Shown here piece after piece: positions 1 through 6,172 of a DNA stretch of 6,172 nucleotides. A program made the position numbers and the translations under genes. The notes under the pieces were generated by a model. That model had not been told where the DNA came from. It saw nothing but the letters and a program-made list of their open reading frames with translations, and did not search any database. Each line of letters begins with the position of its first letter. The stretch's first letter is position 1. This DNA is from Synergistota bacterium (GTDB lineage: Bacteria > Synergistota > JAGHAJ01). The stretch covers positions 1 to 6,172 of the forward strand of contig JAGHAJ010000027.1 of assembly GCA_021161545.1 (NCBI GenBank), in the 5' to 3' direction.

Positions 1-1601
1 CCAATAGCGGCCTGAACTATAAGCAGGGAGTGGTCTGCAATGGCACGAAGTGTATTGGCAATATCAACAATAATAGGAGTAGCCCTAACAACCTTTGGAT
101 CGCCTGAGCGTGTAATCTTGCTTATATACCTTACCCTGAAAAATCTCTCCCACTCTATAGTCTTCCTGCATGTATCAATTGCATTCTTGGCAAGATTTAT
201 ATCTCCAATTGCCATAACACCAATAGAGCTCCTCAAGGAGTTTCTTGCAAGAGAAAAGCCTCTAAGGAGTGCATTACTTATATCCTCAGAGAAGCTCACA
301 TTCCAGTTCGACTTTTTCCTCAGTGGCTTCACTATGCCCCTTTCTATTATATCTTCTATGTATTCAAGCTCATTTGCTATGTATATAAGATTCATAATTT
401 CCCGTCTTTCGCTCTTCGTGGGTGCATTTATATCTGACATAAACTCCACTATACTGCCCGTAAGTGTATCAACAACCTCATCGTAGCTTTCAAGCTCCCT
501 TATAGCCGCACCTTTTCTTCCCTCAAAGATCCTTTTCGCATTGAGAACCAGTTCCTCTGTTATATTAGCCACCCTTATAATCTCCTGTGTTGCCAGATAT
601 ATCGCCATCTGGGGAATCGAAGAAAGATCCTTATTGATAAACCTCGGCGTGCTCATCTTCTCAAACCCTGTCTCCTTCACCGGTAAAAACTTCTGTATCA
701 CACGAGCAAATTTCTTAGACCATGGCAAGATGACAACCGCATTCATAGATACAATGATAAGGAAAGCATTGGCCATCTGCCTTGGTATATATGTGGATGT
801 ATGTTCCGCCAGATTGATAATCAGAGGCATAAGCAACATACCAAGAACACCACCTATAATCTTGTACAAAAAGGTAGTCCAAGCAAGTCTTCTGGCAGCA
901 GTAGATGAGCCTATTGCAGAGGCCAAAACAACAGAAGCAGAACCAACATGCAAGCCAAGTATCACAGGGATTGCTATTCTCATACCTATAATCCCCTGAG
1001 ATGCCATAGATATAGCTATAGCCATAACGGCAGCACTACTCTGAATAACCATAGTAAAAGCCATGGATATAAGAAAAACCCAGAGAGGATGGTCCCTTAA
1101 CATACATATGATTTTGACTATTTCACCAGAGTTTTTTATCGGCTCTATATACATACCTATGACCTTCATGCCAAGAAATATCATCCCAAACCCCAAAAAG
1201 ACATTTCCCACCACTCTGAGTTTGTCAGATTTACCAATTAGCGTGAGGGAAAAACCAACAGCAAGCATTACAGGAAAATAAGCCTTAATGTCAAAAGCTA
1301 TAATCTGAACGGCTACAATAGTACCAACACTTGCACCAATCATCAGAGATATAGAGTCCTCAAACAGCATCATCTTAGAATTAACCATACTAACAAGCAG
1401 CGCCGTAGCAATGGAGCTACTCTGAGTGGCAACAGATATTGCCATACCAACCAGAAAGGAAAAGAACTTATTCTTCACTATCAGAGAAAATAACGGCCTA
1501 AGTTTCACACCCAAAAACTCTTTCAAACTGCTACTTATAGAGTTCACACCCTGCAAAAATACTACAAGCCCGCCAATTATACCAATGATAACAAACCACA
1601 T
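1..1601 (-). CDS. Na+/phosphate cotransporter family protein with C-terminal PhoU-like domain (3'-partial)
   Basis: The frame is open from ATG at 1601 to the window edge, giving 533 residues without a stop. The N-terminal half is hydrophobic, with about eight or nine likely membrane segments. It holds the duplicated Na/Pi-cotransporter unit: ATQSSS at residues 58-63 followed by GASVGT at 89-94, then VIQSSA at 185-190 followed by GLHVGS at 216-221. The paired QSS motifs are the family's substrate/Na+-site signature. From about residue 335 the protein is charged and helical and resembles PhoU, including IANELEYIEDI (408-418) and a final DIANTLRAIADH stretch (513-524). Family members symport inorganic phosphate with Na+ across the inner membrane, and the PhoU part is thought to be cytoplasmic and regulatory. 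Because the PhoU-like region looks finished, few residues are probably missing. The start lies two bases after the ppx stop (TAG-CG-ATG) with only a weak Shine-Dalgarno, so translational coupling is likely. The substrate is inferred from family; some relatives have no proven phosphate transport. Confidence 0.9.
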   Translation of the reverse strand, partial: MWFVIIGIIGGLVVFLQGVNSISSSLKEFLGVKLRPLFSLIVKNKFFSFLVGMAISVATQSSSIATALLVSMVNSKMMLFEDSISLMIGASVGTIVAVQIIAFDIKAYFPVMLAVGFSLTLIGKSDKLRVVGNVFLGFGMIFLGMKVIGMYIEPIKNSGEIVKIICMLRDHPLWVFLISMAFTMVIQSSAAVMAIAISMASQGIIGMRIAIPVILGLHVGSASVVLASAIGSSTAARRLAWTTFLYKIIGGVLGMLLMPLIINLAEHTSTYIPRQMANAFLIIVSMNAVVILPWSKKFARVIQKFLPVKETGFEKMSTPRFINKDLSSIPQMAIYLATQEIIRVANITEELVLNAKRIFEGRKGAAIRELESYDEVVDTLTGSIVEFMSDINAPTKSERREIMNLIYIANELEYIEDIIERGIVKPLRKKSNWNVSFSEDISNALLRGFSLARNSLRSSIGVMAIGDINLAKNAIDTCRKTIEWERFFRVRYISKITRSGDPKVVRATPIIVDIANTLRAIADHSLLIVQAAI

Positions 1602-1603
1602 CG

Positions 1604-2527
1604 CTAACTCTTCCCAAACCTCTCTATCATCAAACCGTGTCTGAGCCCTCTATCACTAACAAAAAAACTATCAATACGCAAACTCTTCAAAAGAGAGTAA
1701 AGGATTGCCGCACCTCCAAGTATTATATCTGCCCTTTCAGGTTCTAATCCCACAATGTGCCTTCTCTCTTCCACACTCATAGAGAGATAAAGTTTCATTT
1801 GATATATAACGTCATTAACCGCAAGCTTAACTCCATGAACCCTATCAGGGTCATATCTGCAAAGCCCCAGTTTTACAGATGCCATTGTAGTGACATTACC
1901 TCCCACACCTATCACCAGCCTCACTCTATCAGGAAAGTTCACTCGAGAAAACTGAACATCAGCAAAAGACAAGAGTTCATCTAACTCTTTCTGTGTAGCA
2001 GGATTTGACAGAAGATACCTCTCAGAAAGCGTCAACGCACCTACATTCAAACTCACCATACTCCTCACATCGTACCCCTTACCATATACAATCTCAGTGC
2101 TTCCACCACCTATGTCAAACACAACTACACAACTATCTCTTACATCAAAGCCAGAAACAGCTCCTATATAGGAGAGTTTTGCCTCTTCATGCCCATCAAT
2201 AATCTCCAATTCAATACCAGTTTCCTGTTTCACTCTCTTCAAAAAATCCTCTGCATTTCTTGCCATCCTTAAAGCCATAGTGCCAATTGCAGCATATCCT
2301 ACTACACCTTTATCCTCCATAAGCCCAGCAAAGCTTTTTAGTACCCCTACAGTTCTATCCATTGCTTCGGAGCTTATCAAACCAGTTGTATAAACTCCCC
2401 TTCCAAGCTTTGTGACAGAAAGCACATCACCAACTCTCTTAAAAGTTTTATCCTGGAGTCTATCAGCAATATACATAAGAGCAGAGTTTGAACCCACATC
2501 TACGGTTGCATACCTACTTAACTGCAT
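1604..2527 (-). CDS. ppx: Exopolyphosphatase, Ppx/GppA family
   Basis: This 307-residue cytoplasmic enzyme belongs to the ASKHA fold (actin/sugar kinase/Hsp70) and resembles the short, two-domain Ppx/GppA proteins. Visible motifs in order: VDVGSNSALM (residues 9-18, phosphate-1 loop), AIGTMALRMARN (80-91), the GHEEA segment (112-116) that carries the family's catalytic glutamate, FDIGGGSTEIV (137-147, phosphate-2 loop), LNVGALTLSERY (160-171), GVGGNVTTMA (207-216), ERADIILGGAAIL (264-276) and VSDRGLRHGL (290-299). The family releases Pi from polyphosphate ends and/or converts pppGpp to ppGpp; sequence alone does not decide which. The C-terminal HD-like extension of the roughly 500-residue E. 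coli Ppx is absent. The frame could extend to a TTG at 2539 or an ATG at 2533. I chose ATG at 2527 because GGAG (2534-2537) sits six bases before it, whereas that GGAG overlaps or abuts the other starts. It has its own promoter and is coupled to the downstream phosphate transporter gene. Confidence 0.93.
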   Translation of the reverse strand: MQLSRYATVDVGSNSALMYIADRLQDKTFKRVGDVLSVTKLGRGVYTTGLISSEAMDRTVGVLKSFAGLMEDKGVVGYAAIGTMALRMARNAEDFLKRVKQETGIELEIIDGHEEAKLSYIGAVSGFDVRDSCVVVFDIGGGSTEIVYGKGYDVRSMVSLNVGALTLSERYLLSNPATQKELDELLSFADVQFSRVNFPDRVRLVIGVGGNVTTMASVKLGLCRYDPDRVHGVKLAVNDVIYQMKLYLSMSVEERRHIVGLEPERADIILGGAAILYSLLKSLRIDSFFVSDRGLRHGLMIERFGKS

Positions 2528-2533
2528 AATCAT

Positions 2534-2537
2534 CTCC
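2534..2537 (-). promoter_or_regulatory. Ribosome binding site deciding the ppx start
   Basis: GGAG on the minus strand lies six bases upstream of ATG at 2527. The in-frame TTG at 2539 overlaps this GGAG and the ATG at 2533 follows it with no spacer, so neither can use it. This supports the shorter 307-residue product. Confidence 0.75.
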
Positions 2538-2560
2538 AAAAACTCAAATTATTTCATGCA

Positions 2561-2589
2561 ATAATATAGCAACCAGAGGAATAAGTCAA
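2561..2589 (-). promoter_or_regulatory. Sigma70-type promoter for ppx and the Na/Pi transporter gene
   Basis: Read on the minus strand, a -35 box TTGACT (2584-2589) is followed by a 17-nt spacer and a -10 box TATTAT (2561-2566). Both boxes are one mismatch from consensus and the spacing is ideal. Predicted transcription would begin near 2554, leaving a leader of roughly 27 nt before the ppx ATG. The placement, just after the presumed icd terminator and just before ppx, fits a fresh transcription unit. No obvious Pho-box direct repeat was seen overlapping it. Confidence 0.7.
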
Positions 2590-2625
2590 GGTGTGGATTG
2601 GATAAATATGTGATTTAAAGAAGCG

Positions 2626-2647
2626 GGGTAGCCTTCGAAGGCTACCC
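2626..2647 (-). terminator. Perfect inverted repeat after icd, probable terminator
   Basis: A perfect 22-nt palindrome has arms GGGTAGCC and GGCTACCC around TTCGAA, giving an 8-9 bp GC-rich stem with a tight loop. It begins 7 nt after the icd stop codon. On the minus strand it is preceded by AAA and followed by CGCTTCTTTAAATC, a modest T-rich tail rather than a clean U-run. Position favours a terminator closing the tctA-acn-icd transcript before the ppx promoter. The imperfect tail makes termination strength uncertain, and a protein-binding site or 3'-end stabilising hairpin is possible. Confidence 0.65.
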
Positions 2648-2654
2648 TTTGATA

Positions 2655-3842
2655 TTAGAGGTTATTTACTATTTCTTGGGCAAATTCAGAGCACTTTACC
2701 TCCTTAGAACCTTCCATCTGTCGGGCAAGGTCATATGTGACAACACCAGAAGATATAGTCTTCTCCATTGCCTTTACGATAGCATCAGATACCTCTTTCC
2801 AGCCCATGTATTCAAACATCATACAGCCAGAAAGTATCAGTGCACCGGGGTTCACCTTGTCCATTCCTGCATACTTTGGTGCAGTTCCATGTGTAGGTTC
2901 AAAAAGCGCTACCTCGTCACCCATGTTTGCCCCAGGACCAATACCAAGTCCACCGACCTGTGCCAAAAGGGCATCAGACAGATAGTCCCCATTCAGGTTC
3001 GGTGTGGCAATAATGCTATATTCCTCCGGCCTCAAAAGAATCTGCTGAAACATAGCATCTGTTATCCTGTCCTTTATGACTACTTTCCCTTTAGGGGGTT
3101 TCCCACTGTACTTGGTGCAAACATCGTCCTCTGTGATGGTAGTATCTGAAAATTCTTCTCTCGCAACCTCGTATCCCCACTCTTTAAACGCACCTTCAGT
3201 ATATTTCATTATATTCCCCTTATGCACCAAGGTTACACTGGGAAGATGCTTATCCAAAGCATATTTTATGGCCATCCTAACAAGCCTTTTAGTTTTAAAT
3301 TCACTCATTGGCTTTACACCTACACCACAGTCATAAGAAAGATTACATCCCATCTCACAGTTCAAGAAGTCTATAACTCTTTTTGCCTCATCTGTACCCT
3401 GTTTCCACTCTATACCAGCGTATATATCATCGGTATTTTCCCTGAATATAACCACATTTACACGTTCGGGGTGCTTAACAGGAGCAGGCACTCCCTTAAA
3501 GTGTCTGACCGGTCTTACACAGGCGTAAAGGTCAAGCTTCTGTCTAAGCGTTACATTGAGACTCCTAAAACCACCTCCAATAGGTGTTGTTAAAGGCCCT
3601 TTCATTGCTATGCCATACTCCCTTATAGTCTGAAATGTCTCATCAGGTAACCACTCACCGAATTTATTGTATGCCTTCTGTCCTGCATATATCTCCTTCC
3701 ACTGCACATATCTCCTACCTCCATATATCTTATCCACAGCAGCATCAAATACCATTCTTGCTGCCTTCCATATATCTGGTCCTATCCCATCACCCTCTAT
3801 AAATGGCACAACAGGTTTATCAGAAATCTTAAAAGACATCAT
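2655..3842 (-). CDS. icd: Isocitrate dehydrogenase, NADP-dependent type
   Basis: This complete 395-residue cytoplasmic enzyme of the isocitrate/isopropylmalate dehydrogenase family oxidatively decarboxylates isocitrate to 2-oxoglutarate. It follows the E. coli homodimeric Icd pattern closely (416 residues there). Substrate residues are present: S94 and N96 (RSLN), R100, R110, R134, Y141, K208 (VHKGN), and metal-binding D262, D286 and D290. Cofactor residues equivalent to E. coli K344/Y345 and Y391/R395 are K323/Y324 (HGTAPKYAG) and Y370/R374 (VTYDLAR), which predicts NADP rather than NAD. S94 corresponds to the E. coli serine phosphorylated by AceK; no kinase gene is visible here. The start abuts the aconitase stop (TAG-ATG), and GGGGAGG (3848-3854) lies inside the end of the aconitase gene. 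Two consecutive ATGs (3842 and 3839) are both usable, 5 and 8 nt from GGAGG, so the true N-terminus may be one residue shorter. Translation is probably coupled to aconitase, the preceding pathway step. Confidence 0.97.
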   Translation of the reverse strand: MMSFKISDKPVVPFIEGDGIGPDIWKAARMVFDAAVDKIYGGRRYVQWKEIYAGQKAYNKFGEWLPDETFQTIREYGIAMKGPLTTPIGGGFRSLNVTLRQKLDLYACVRPVRHFKGVPAPVKHPERVNVVIFRENTDDIYAGIEWKQGTDEAKRVIDFLNCEMGCNLSYDCGVGVKPMSEFKTKRLVRMAIKYALDKHLPSVTLVHKGNIMKYTEGAFKEWGYEVAREEFSDTTITEDDVCTKYSGKPPKGKVVIKDRITDAMFQQILLRPEEYSIIATPNLNGDYLSDALLAQVGGLGIGPGANMGDEVALFEPTHGTAPKYAGMDKVNPGALILSGCMMFEYMGWKEVSDAIVKAMEKTISSGVVTYDLARQMEGSKEVKCSEFAQEIVNNL

Positions 3843-5768
3843 CTATACCTCCCCAGAGAGCTTTTTCTTATAAAATGGCAAGATACCTCCTGCCTTCAAT
3901 AACTGTCTGTCTCTATCAGACAGCTCAACCTTTGCCTGAAATTCAAAGGATTTAGAAAGATTCACCACGCGAAAGTAATCCTTATCAAGCTCAACATCAA
4001 CCTTCAGGAGATCACCCTGTTCTATCCTATTGTAAGTCTCCTTATCTATGATAAGAGGGATAATACCTGCATTTACCAGATTTGCCCTGTGTATCCTCGC
4101 AAATGAAGTTGCTATTACTGCCTTTATGCCCAGATACATCGGCGCCAAAGCTGCATGTTCTCTGCTCGAACCCTGCCCGTAATTTTCACCTCCAACAATT
4201 ATACCTCCGTTCCTCCGCCTTGCCCTCTCATAAAATCCCGGATCAATAGCCTCAAATACATGTTTGGATATCTCCGGAAGATTGGAACGCAGAGGTAGGA
4301 TATTGGCACCTGCAGGCATGATATGGTCAGTCGTGATGTTATCTCCAACCTTTATTAAGACCTCCGCAGATATCGTGTCTTCCATTTCCCCTTTTAACTC
4401 AAGTGAAACAATATTAGGTCCCTTGATGACTTCGACACTTTCAGGGTCAGGAGACGGTGGAAGTATCATTGTGTCATCTATAACATACTTCTCAGGCTCT
4501 CTAACGATAATAGGCTCCATACCCAGATGCCTTGGGTCAGTTATAACACCTGTGATAGCAGATGCAACCGCTGTCTCAGGGCTAACAAGATAAACAAACG
4601 CACTCTTTGTCCCACTCCTACCGTAGAAGTTTCTGTTGTAAGTTCTCAGACTAACACCACCAGTAGGAGGAGAGAAACCCATCCCAATGCATGGCCCACA
4701 CCCCATTTCAAGAATTCTCACACCCGCAGAGAGTATCCACTCAAGTGCACCATTTCTCTGTAGCTCCAGCATAACCTGCCTGGAACCCGGATTAAGTGCA
4801 ACACTGACACCTGGATGCACCCTTTTACCCCTCAACATCAATGCTACTTTCATAAGGTCCTTGAACGAGGAGTTCGTGCAACTACCTATAGCAACCTGGT
4901 CAACCTTTTTACCCTCTATTTCTTTTACCTTTACGACATTATCCGGCGAATGGGGTTGAGCAACAAGCGGCTCAAGCTCATCAAGGTCTATAACTATCTC
5001 CGACTCGTATTCTGCATCCTCGTCCGGTAGTATCTCAAACCAATCCCTTTCCCTGCCTTGAGACTTCATAAACCTATACGTAACCTCATCACTCGGGAAT
5101 ATAGATGTCGTTGCACCAAGCTCCGTACCCATATTTGTTATGGTAGCTCTCTCGGTAACATCAAGATATTTCAAAGCTGGTCCCGTGTACTCAAATACCT
5201 TATTAACTCCACCCTTAACAGTGAGCATCTGCAAGAGCCTCAATATAATATCCTTCGCGGAAACAAAAGGCATGAGCCTCCCCCTTAAATCGACTTTCAC
5301 AACCTCTGGCATAACAATACTATAAGGTTCCCCTGCCATTGCAAGCGCTACATCCAATCCACCTGCCCCTATGGCAACCATGCCTATGCCACCTGCCGTC
5401 GGTGTATGACTGTCAGAGCCAAGGAGCGTCTTACCAGGGATAGAAAACCTCTCTAAATGCAATTGGTGGCATATACCGTTGCCAGGTCTTGAAAAATATA
5501 CACCATACTTTGAAGCCGATGTCTGGAGAAACCTATGGTCATCCGCATTCATAAAGCCATTCTGCATCAAGTTATGGTCAACATAGCTAACAGAGAGTTC
5601 CGTTTTCACCTTTTTCAGACCAAGTGCTTCAAACTCAAGATAGACCATCGTACCAGTAGCATCCTGAGTGAGCGTCTGGTCAATCTTGATAGAAATGGGT
5701 TCACCTGCTCTCATATTCCCACTTACGAGGTGGGATTTTACAATCTTCTTAAAAACCCCGAGACCCAA
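3843..5768 (-). CDS. acn: Aconitate hydratase, compact Aquifex-type
   Basis: This complete 641-residue [4Fe-4S] enzyme isomerises citrate to isocitrate via cis-aconitate in the cytoplasm. All landmarks are in order: QTLTQDATG (31-39), VDHN (63-66), GSDSHTPTAGG (117-127), GSCTNS (295-300), GCGPCIGMG (356-364), TTDHIMPAG (479-487) and the swivel-domain YGQGSSREHAAL (530-541). C297, C357 and C360 are the three cluster ligands. The protein is much shorter than AcnA or AcnB (roughly 860-900 residues) and matches the compact family annotated as 'aconitate hydratase, Aquifex type'. Homoaconitase or isopropylmalate isomerase is less likely because the catalytic and swivel domains are fused in one chain and Icd follows directly. 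The start is TTG: GGGAGG (5777-5782) sits 8 nt upstream, and the N-terminus then begins at the expected place, just before the KIVKSHL helix. Its stop touches the icd start. Confidence 0.96.
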   Translation of the reverse strand: MGLGVFKKIVKSHLVSGNMRAGEPISIKIDQTLTQDATGTMVYLEFEALGLKKVKTELSVSYVDHNLMQNGFMNADDHRFLQTSASKYGVYFSRPGNGICHQLHLERFSIPGKTLLGSDSHTPTAGGIGMVAIGAGGLDVALAMAGEPYSIVMPEVVKVDLRGRLMPFVSAKDIILRLLQMLTVKGGVNKVFEYTGPALKYLDVTERATITNMGTELGATTSIFPSDEVTYRFMKSQGRERDWFEILPDEDAEYESEIVIDLDELEPLVAQPHSPDNVVKVKEIEGKKVDQVAIGSCTNSSFKDLMKVALMLRGKRVHPGVSVALNPGSRQVMLELQRNGALEWILSAGVRILEMGCGPCIGMGFSPPTGGVSLRTYNRNFYGRSGTKSAFVYLVSPETAVASAITGVITDPRHLGMEPIIVREPEKYVIDDTMILPPSPDPESVEVIKGPNIVSLELKGEMEDTISAEVLIKVGDNITTDHIMPAGANILPLRSNLPEISKHVFEAIDPGFYERARRRNGGIIVGGENYGQGSSREHAALAPMYLGIKAVIATSFARIHRANLVNAGIIPLIIDKETYNRIEQGDLLKVDVELDKDYFRVVNLSKSFEFQAKVELSDRDRQLLKAGGILPFYKKKLSGEV

Positions 5769-5776
5769 AGGTTACA

Positions 5777-5782
5777 CCTCCC
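5777..5782 (-). promoter_or_regulatory. Strong ribosome binding site for the TTG start of acn
   Basis: GGGAGG on the minus strand lies 8 nt before TTG at 5768. No ATG start fits: the GTG overlapping the GGAG is followed at once by TAA. The strong Shine-Dalgarno supports TTG as the genuine initiation codon. Confidence 0.75.
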
Positions 5783-5792
5783 AATATAAAAT

Positions 5793-5803
5793 CAGGCTAC
5801 CTG
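5793..5803 (-). other. Small stem-loop in the tctA-acn gap
   Basis: On the minus strand CAGG-TAG-CCTG could form a 4-bp stem with a 3-nt loop, followed by ATTTTATATT. The stem is too short for a confident terminator. It might act as a weak attenuator letting acn-icd be expressed at a different level from the transporter, or it may be chance. Its core shares GGTAGCC with the larger palindrome after icd. Confidence 0.25.
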
Positions 5804-5836
5804 CTTTACTTTATCTATTATGCTACTTATTTCTGA

Positions 5837-6172
5837 TTAAAGAGCTTTTTTCTTACTTAAGAATACAGATATGTATGGCCACATAAGCGCAACTACTGTT
5901 ATGATGAAAAGAGAAAGCGTAAGTGGATGCATCAGCACACCTGACCAGCTAAAGTGTTCTATAATAAGTGCCCTGCGCAGGTTGTTCTCTATGAGTCTTC
6001 CCAGGACAAGTCCAAGTACAAGTGCTGCCACAGAGAACTTATACCTCTTCATAAAGTACCCCACAACCATAAACGCAAGAAAAATCCAGACATCGTCTAT
6101 ATCATTGTTCAAACCAAAAGAGCCCACTGCCGACAACAAGAGTATTGATGTCCCTACTATGTAATACCTTAG
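5837..6172 (-). CDS. tctA: Tripartite tricarboxylate transporter permease TctA, C-terminal part (5'-partial)
   Basis: Only the last 111 residues are in the window. The frame stays open to the right edge, so the start lies beyond it; the full family length is about 500 residues. The visible part matches the TctA C-terminus: a membrane segment (LLLSAVGSFGL), then DDVWIFLAFMVVGYFMKRYKF, the conserved VLGLVLGRLIENNLRRAL block, and a last hydrophobic helix before a basic tail (LSKKKAL). TctA is the large inner-membrane subunit of TTT transporters, which work with a periplasmic binding protein (TctC) and a small permease (TctB). Its partners would be expected upstream, outside the window. Known substrates include citrate and other carboxylates. 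The downstream aconitase and isocitrate dehydrogenase make citrate or a related tricarboxylate a reasonable inference, not a proof. It ends 68 nt before acn, in the same direction, and is probably co-transcribed with it. Confidence 0.85.
   Translation of the reverse strand, partial: LRYYIVGTSILLLSAVGSFGLNNDIDDVWIFLAFMVVGYFMKRYKFSVAALVLGLVLGRLIENNLRRALIIEHFSWSGVLMHPLTLSLFIITVVALMWPYISVFLSKKKAL

Noticed and set aside
40-1644. Plus-strand open frames of 72-152 codons opposite the Na/Pi transporter gene
   Set aside because: They lie antisense to a continuous, motif-rich minus-strand frame, show no recognisable domains, and are explained as shadows of it.
2528-2654. A riboswitch, small RNA or Pho box in the icd-ppx gap
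   Set aside because: Besides the palindrome, promoter and ribosome binding site, the predicted leader is only about 27 nt, too short for a riboswitch, and no tandem Pho-box repeats were seen.
2649-3873. Plus-strand open frames up to 166 codons opposite icd
   Set aside because: The minus strand encodes an unmistakable complete Icd. The plus-strand products have cysteine/histidine-rich, low-plausibility sequences and no recognisable family.
5769-5836. A separate promoter for acn in the 68-nt gap (CATAAT and TATATT look like -10 boxes)
   Set aside because: Neither has a convincing -35 box 16-18 nt upstream, and AT-rich spacers yield such hexamers by chance. Read-through from tctA is simpler.
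4264-5886. Plus-strand open frames opposite acn
   Set aside because: All are covered by the aconitase gene, whose motifs run through its full length; no independent coding signal was seen.
5837-6164. Plus-strand open frames opposite the TctA C-terminus
   Set aside because: The minus-strand translation matches TctA family motifs; the plus-strand translations match nothing recognisable.
1-6172. CRISPR array, tRNA/rRNA, insertion sequence, prophage or defence genes
   Set aside because: No spaced direct repeats, tRNA-like cloverleaf, transposase, integrase or nuclease motifs were seen, and genes are tightly packed housekeeping and transport functions with similar codon style.

Overview
The window is an ordinary bacterial metabolic segment. 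All recognisable genes lie on the minus strand, so transcription runs from position 6172 toward 1. Nearly every base is coding. The only gaps are 68 nt (5769-5836) and 127 nt (2528-2654), so no stretch over 300 bases lacks a gene. Base composition is AT-leaning by eye, with frequent ATA (Ile) and AGG/AGA (Arg) codons. The aconitase is the compact, roughly 640-residue 'Aquifex-type' form. Together these suggest a bacterium from a deep-branching or anaerobe-rich group such as Nitrospirota, Deferribacterota, Desulfobacterota or Aquificota. The sequence alone does not fix the phylum.

Upstream block (6172 down to 2655): the C-terminal end of a TctA-type tripartite tricarboxylate transporter permease (partial at the window edge), a complete aconitate hydratase with a TTG start, and a complete NADP-type isocitrate dehydrogenase. 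The aconitase stop and the isocitrate dehydrogenase start directly abut (TAG-ATG). The likely joint role is to import citrate or a related carboxylate, isomerise it to isocitrate and oxidise it to 2-oxoglutarate, giving NADPH. A perfect inverted repeat 7 nt after the icd stop probably ends this transcript.

Downstream block (2590 down to 1): a good sigma70-like promoter (TTGACT, 17 nt, TATTAT) precedes a Ppx/GppA-family exopolyphosphatase. Two bases after its stop begins a Na+/phosphate cotransporter-family membrane protein with a C-terminal PhoU-like domain. That gene runs off the left edge but is probably nearly complete (533 residues seen). The pair looks like a phosphate/polyphosphate module.

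I found no mobile elements, CRISPR arrays, RNA genes or horizontal-transfer signatures, and nothing that demands a new biological system. The points most worth a second look are the transporter-aconitase-Icd linkage, the coupled Ppx and Na/Pi-PhoU pair, and a GGTAGCC-containing inverted-repeat core found in both intergenic gaps.
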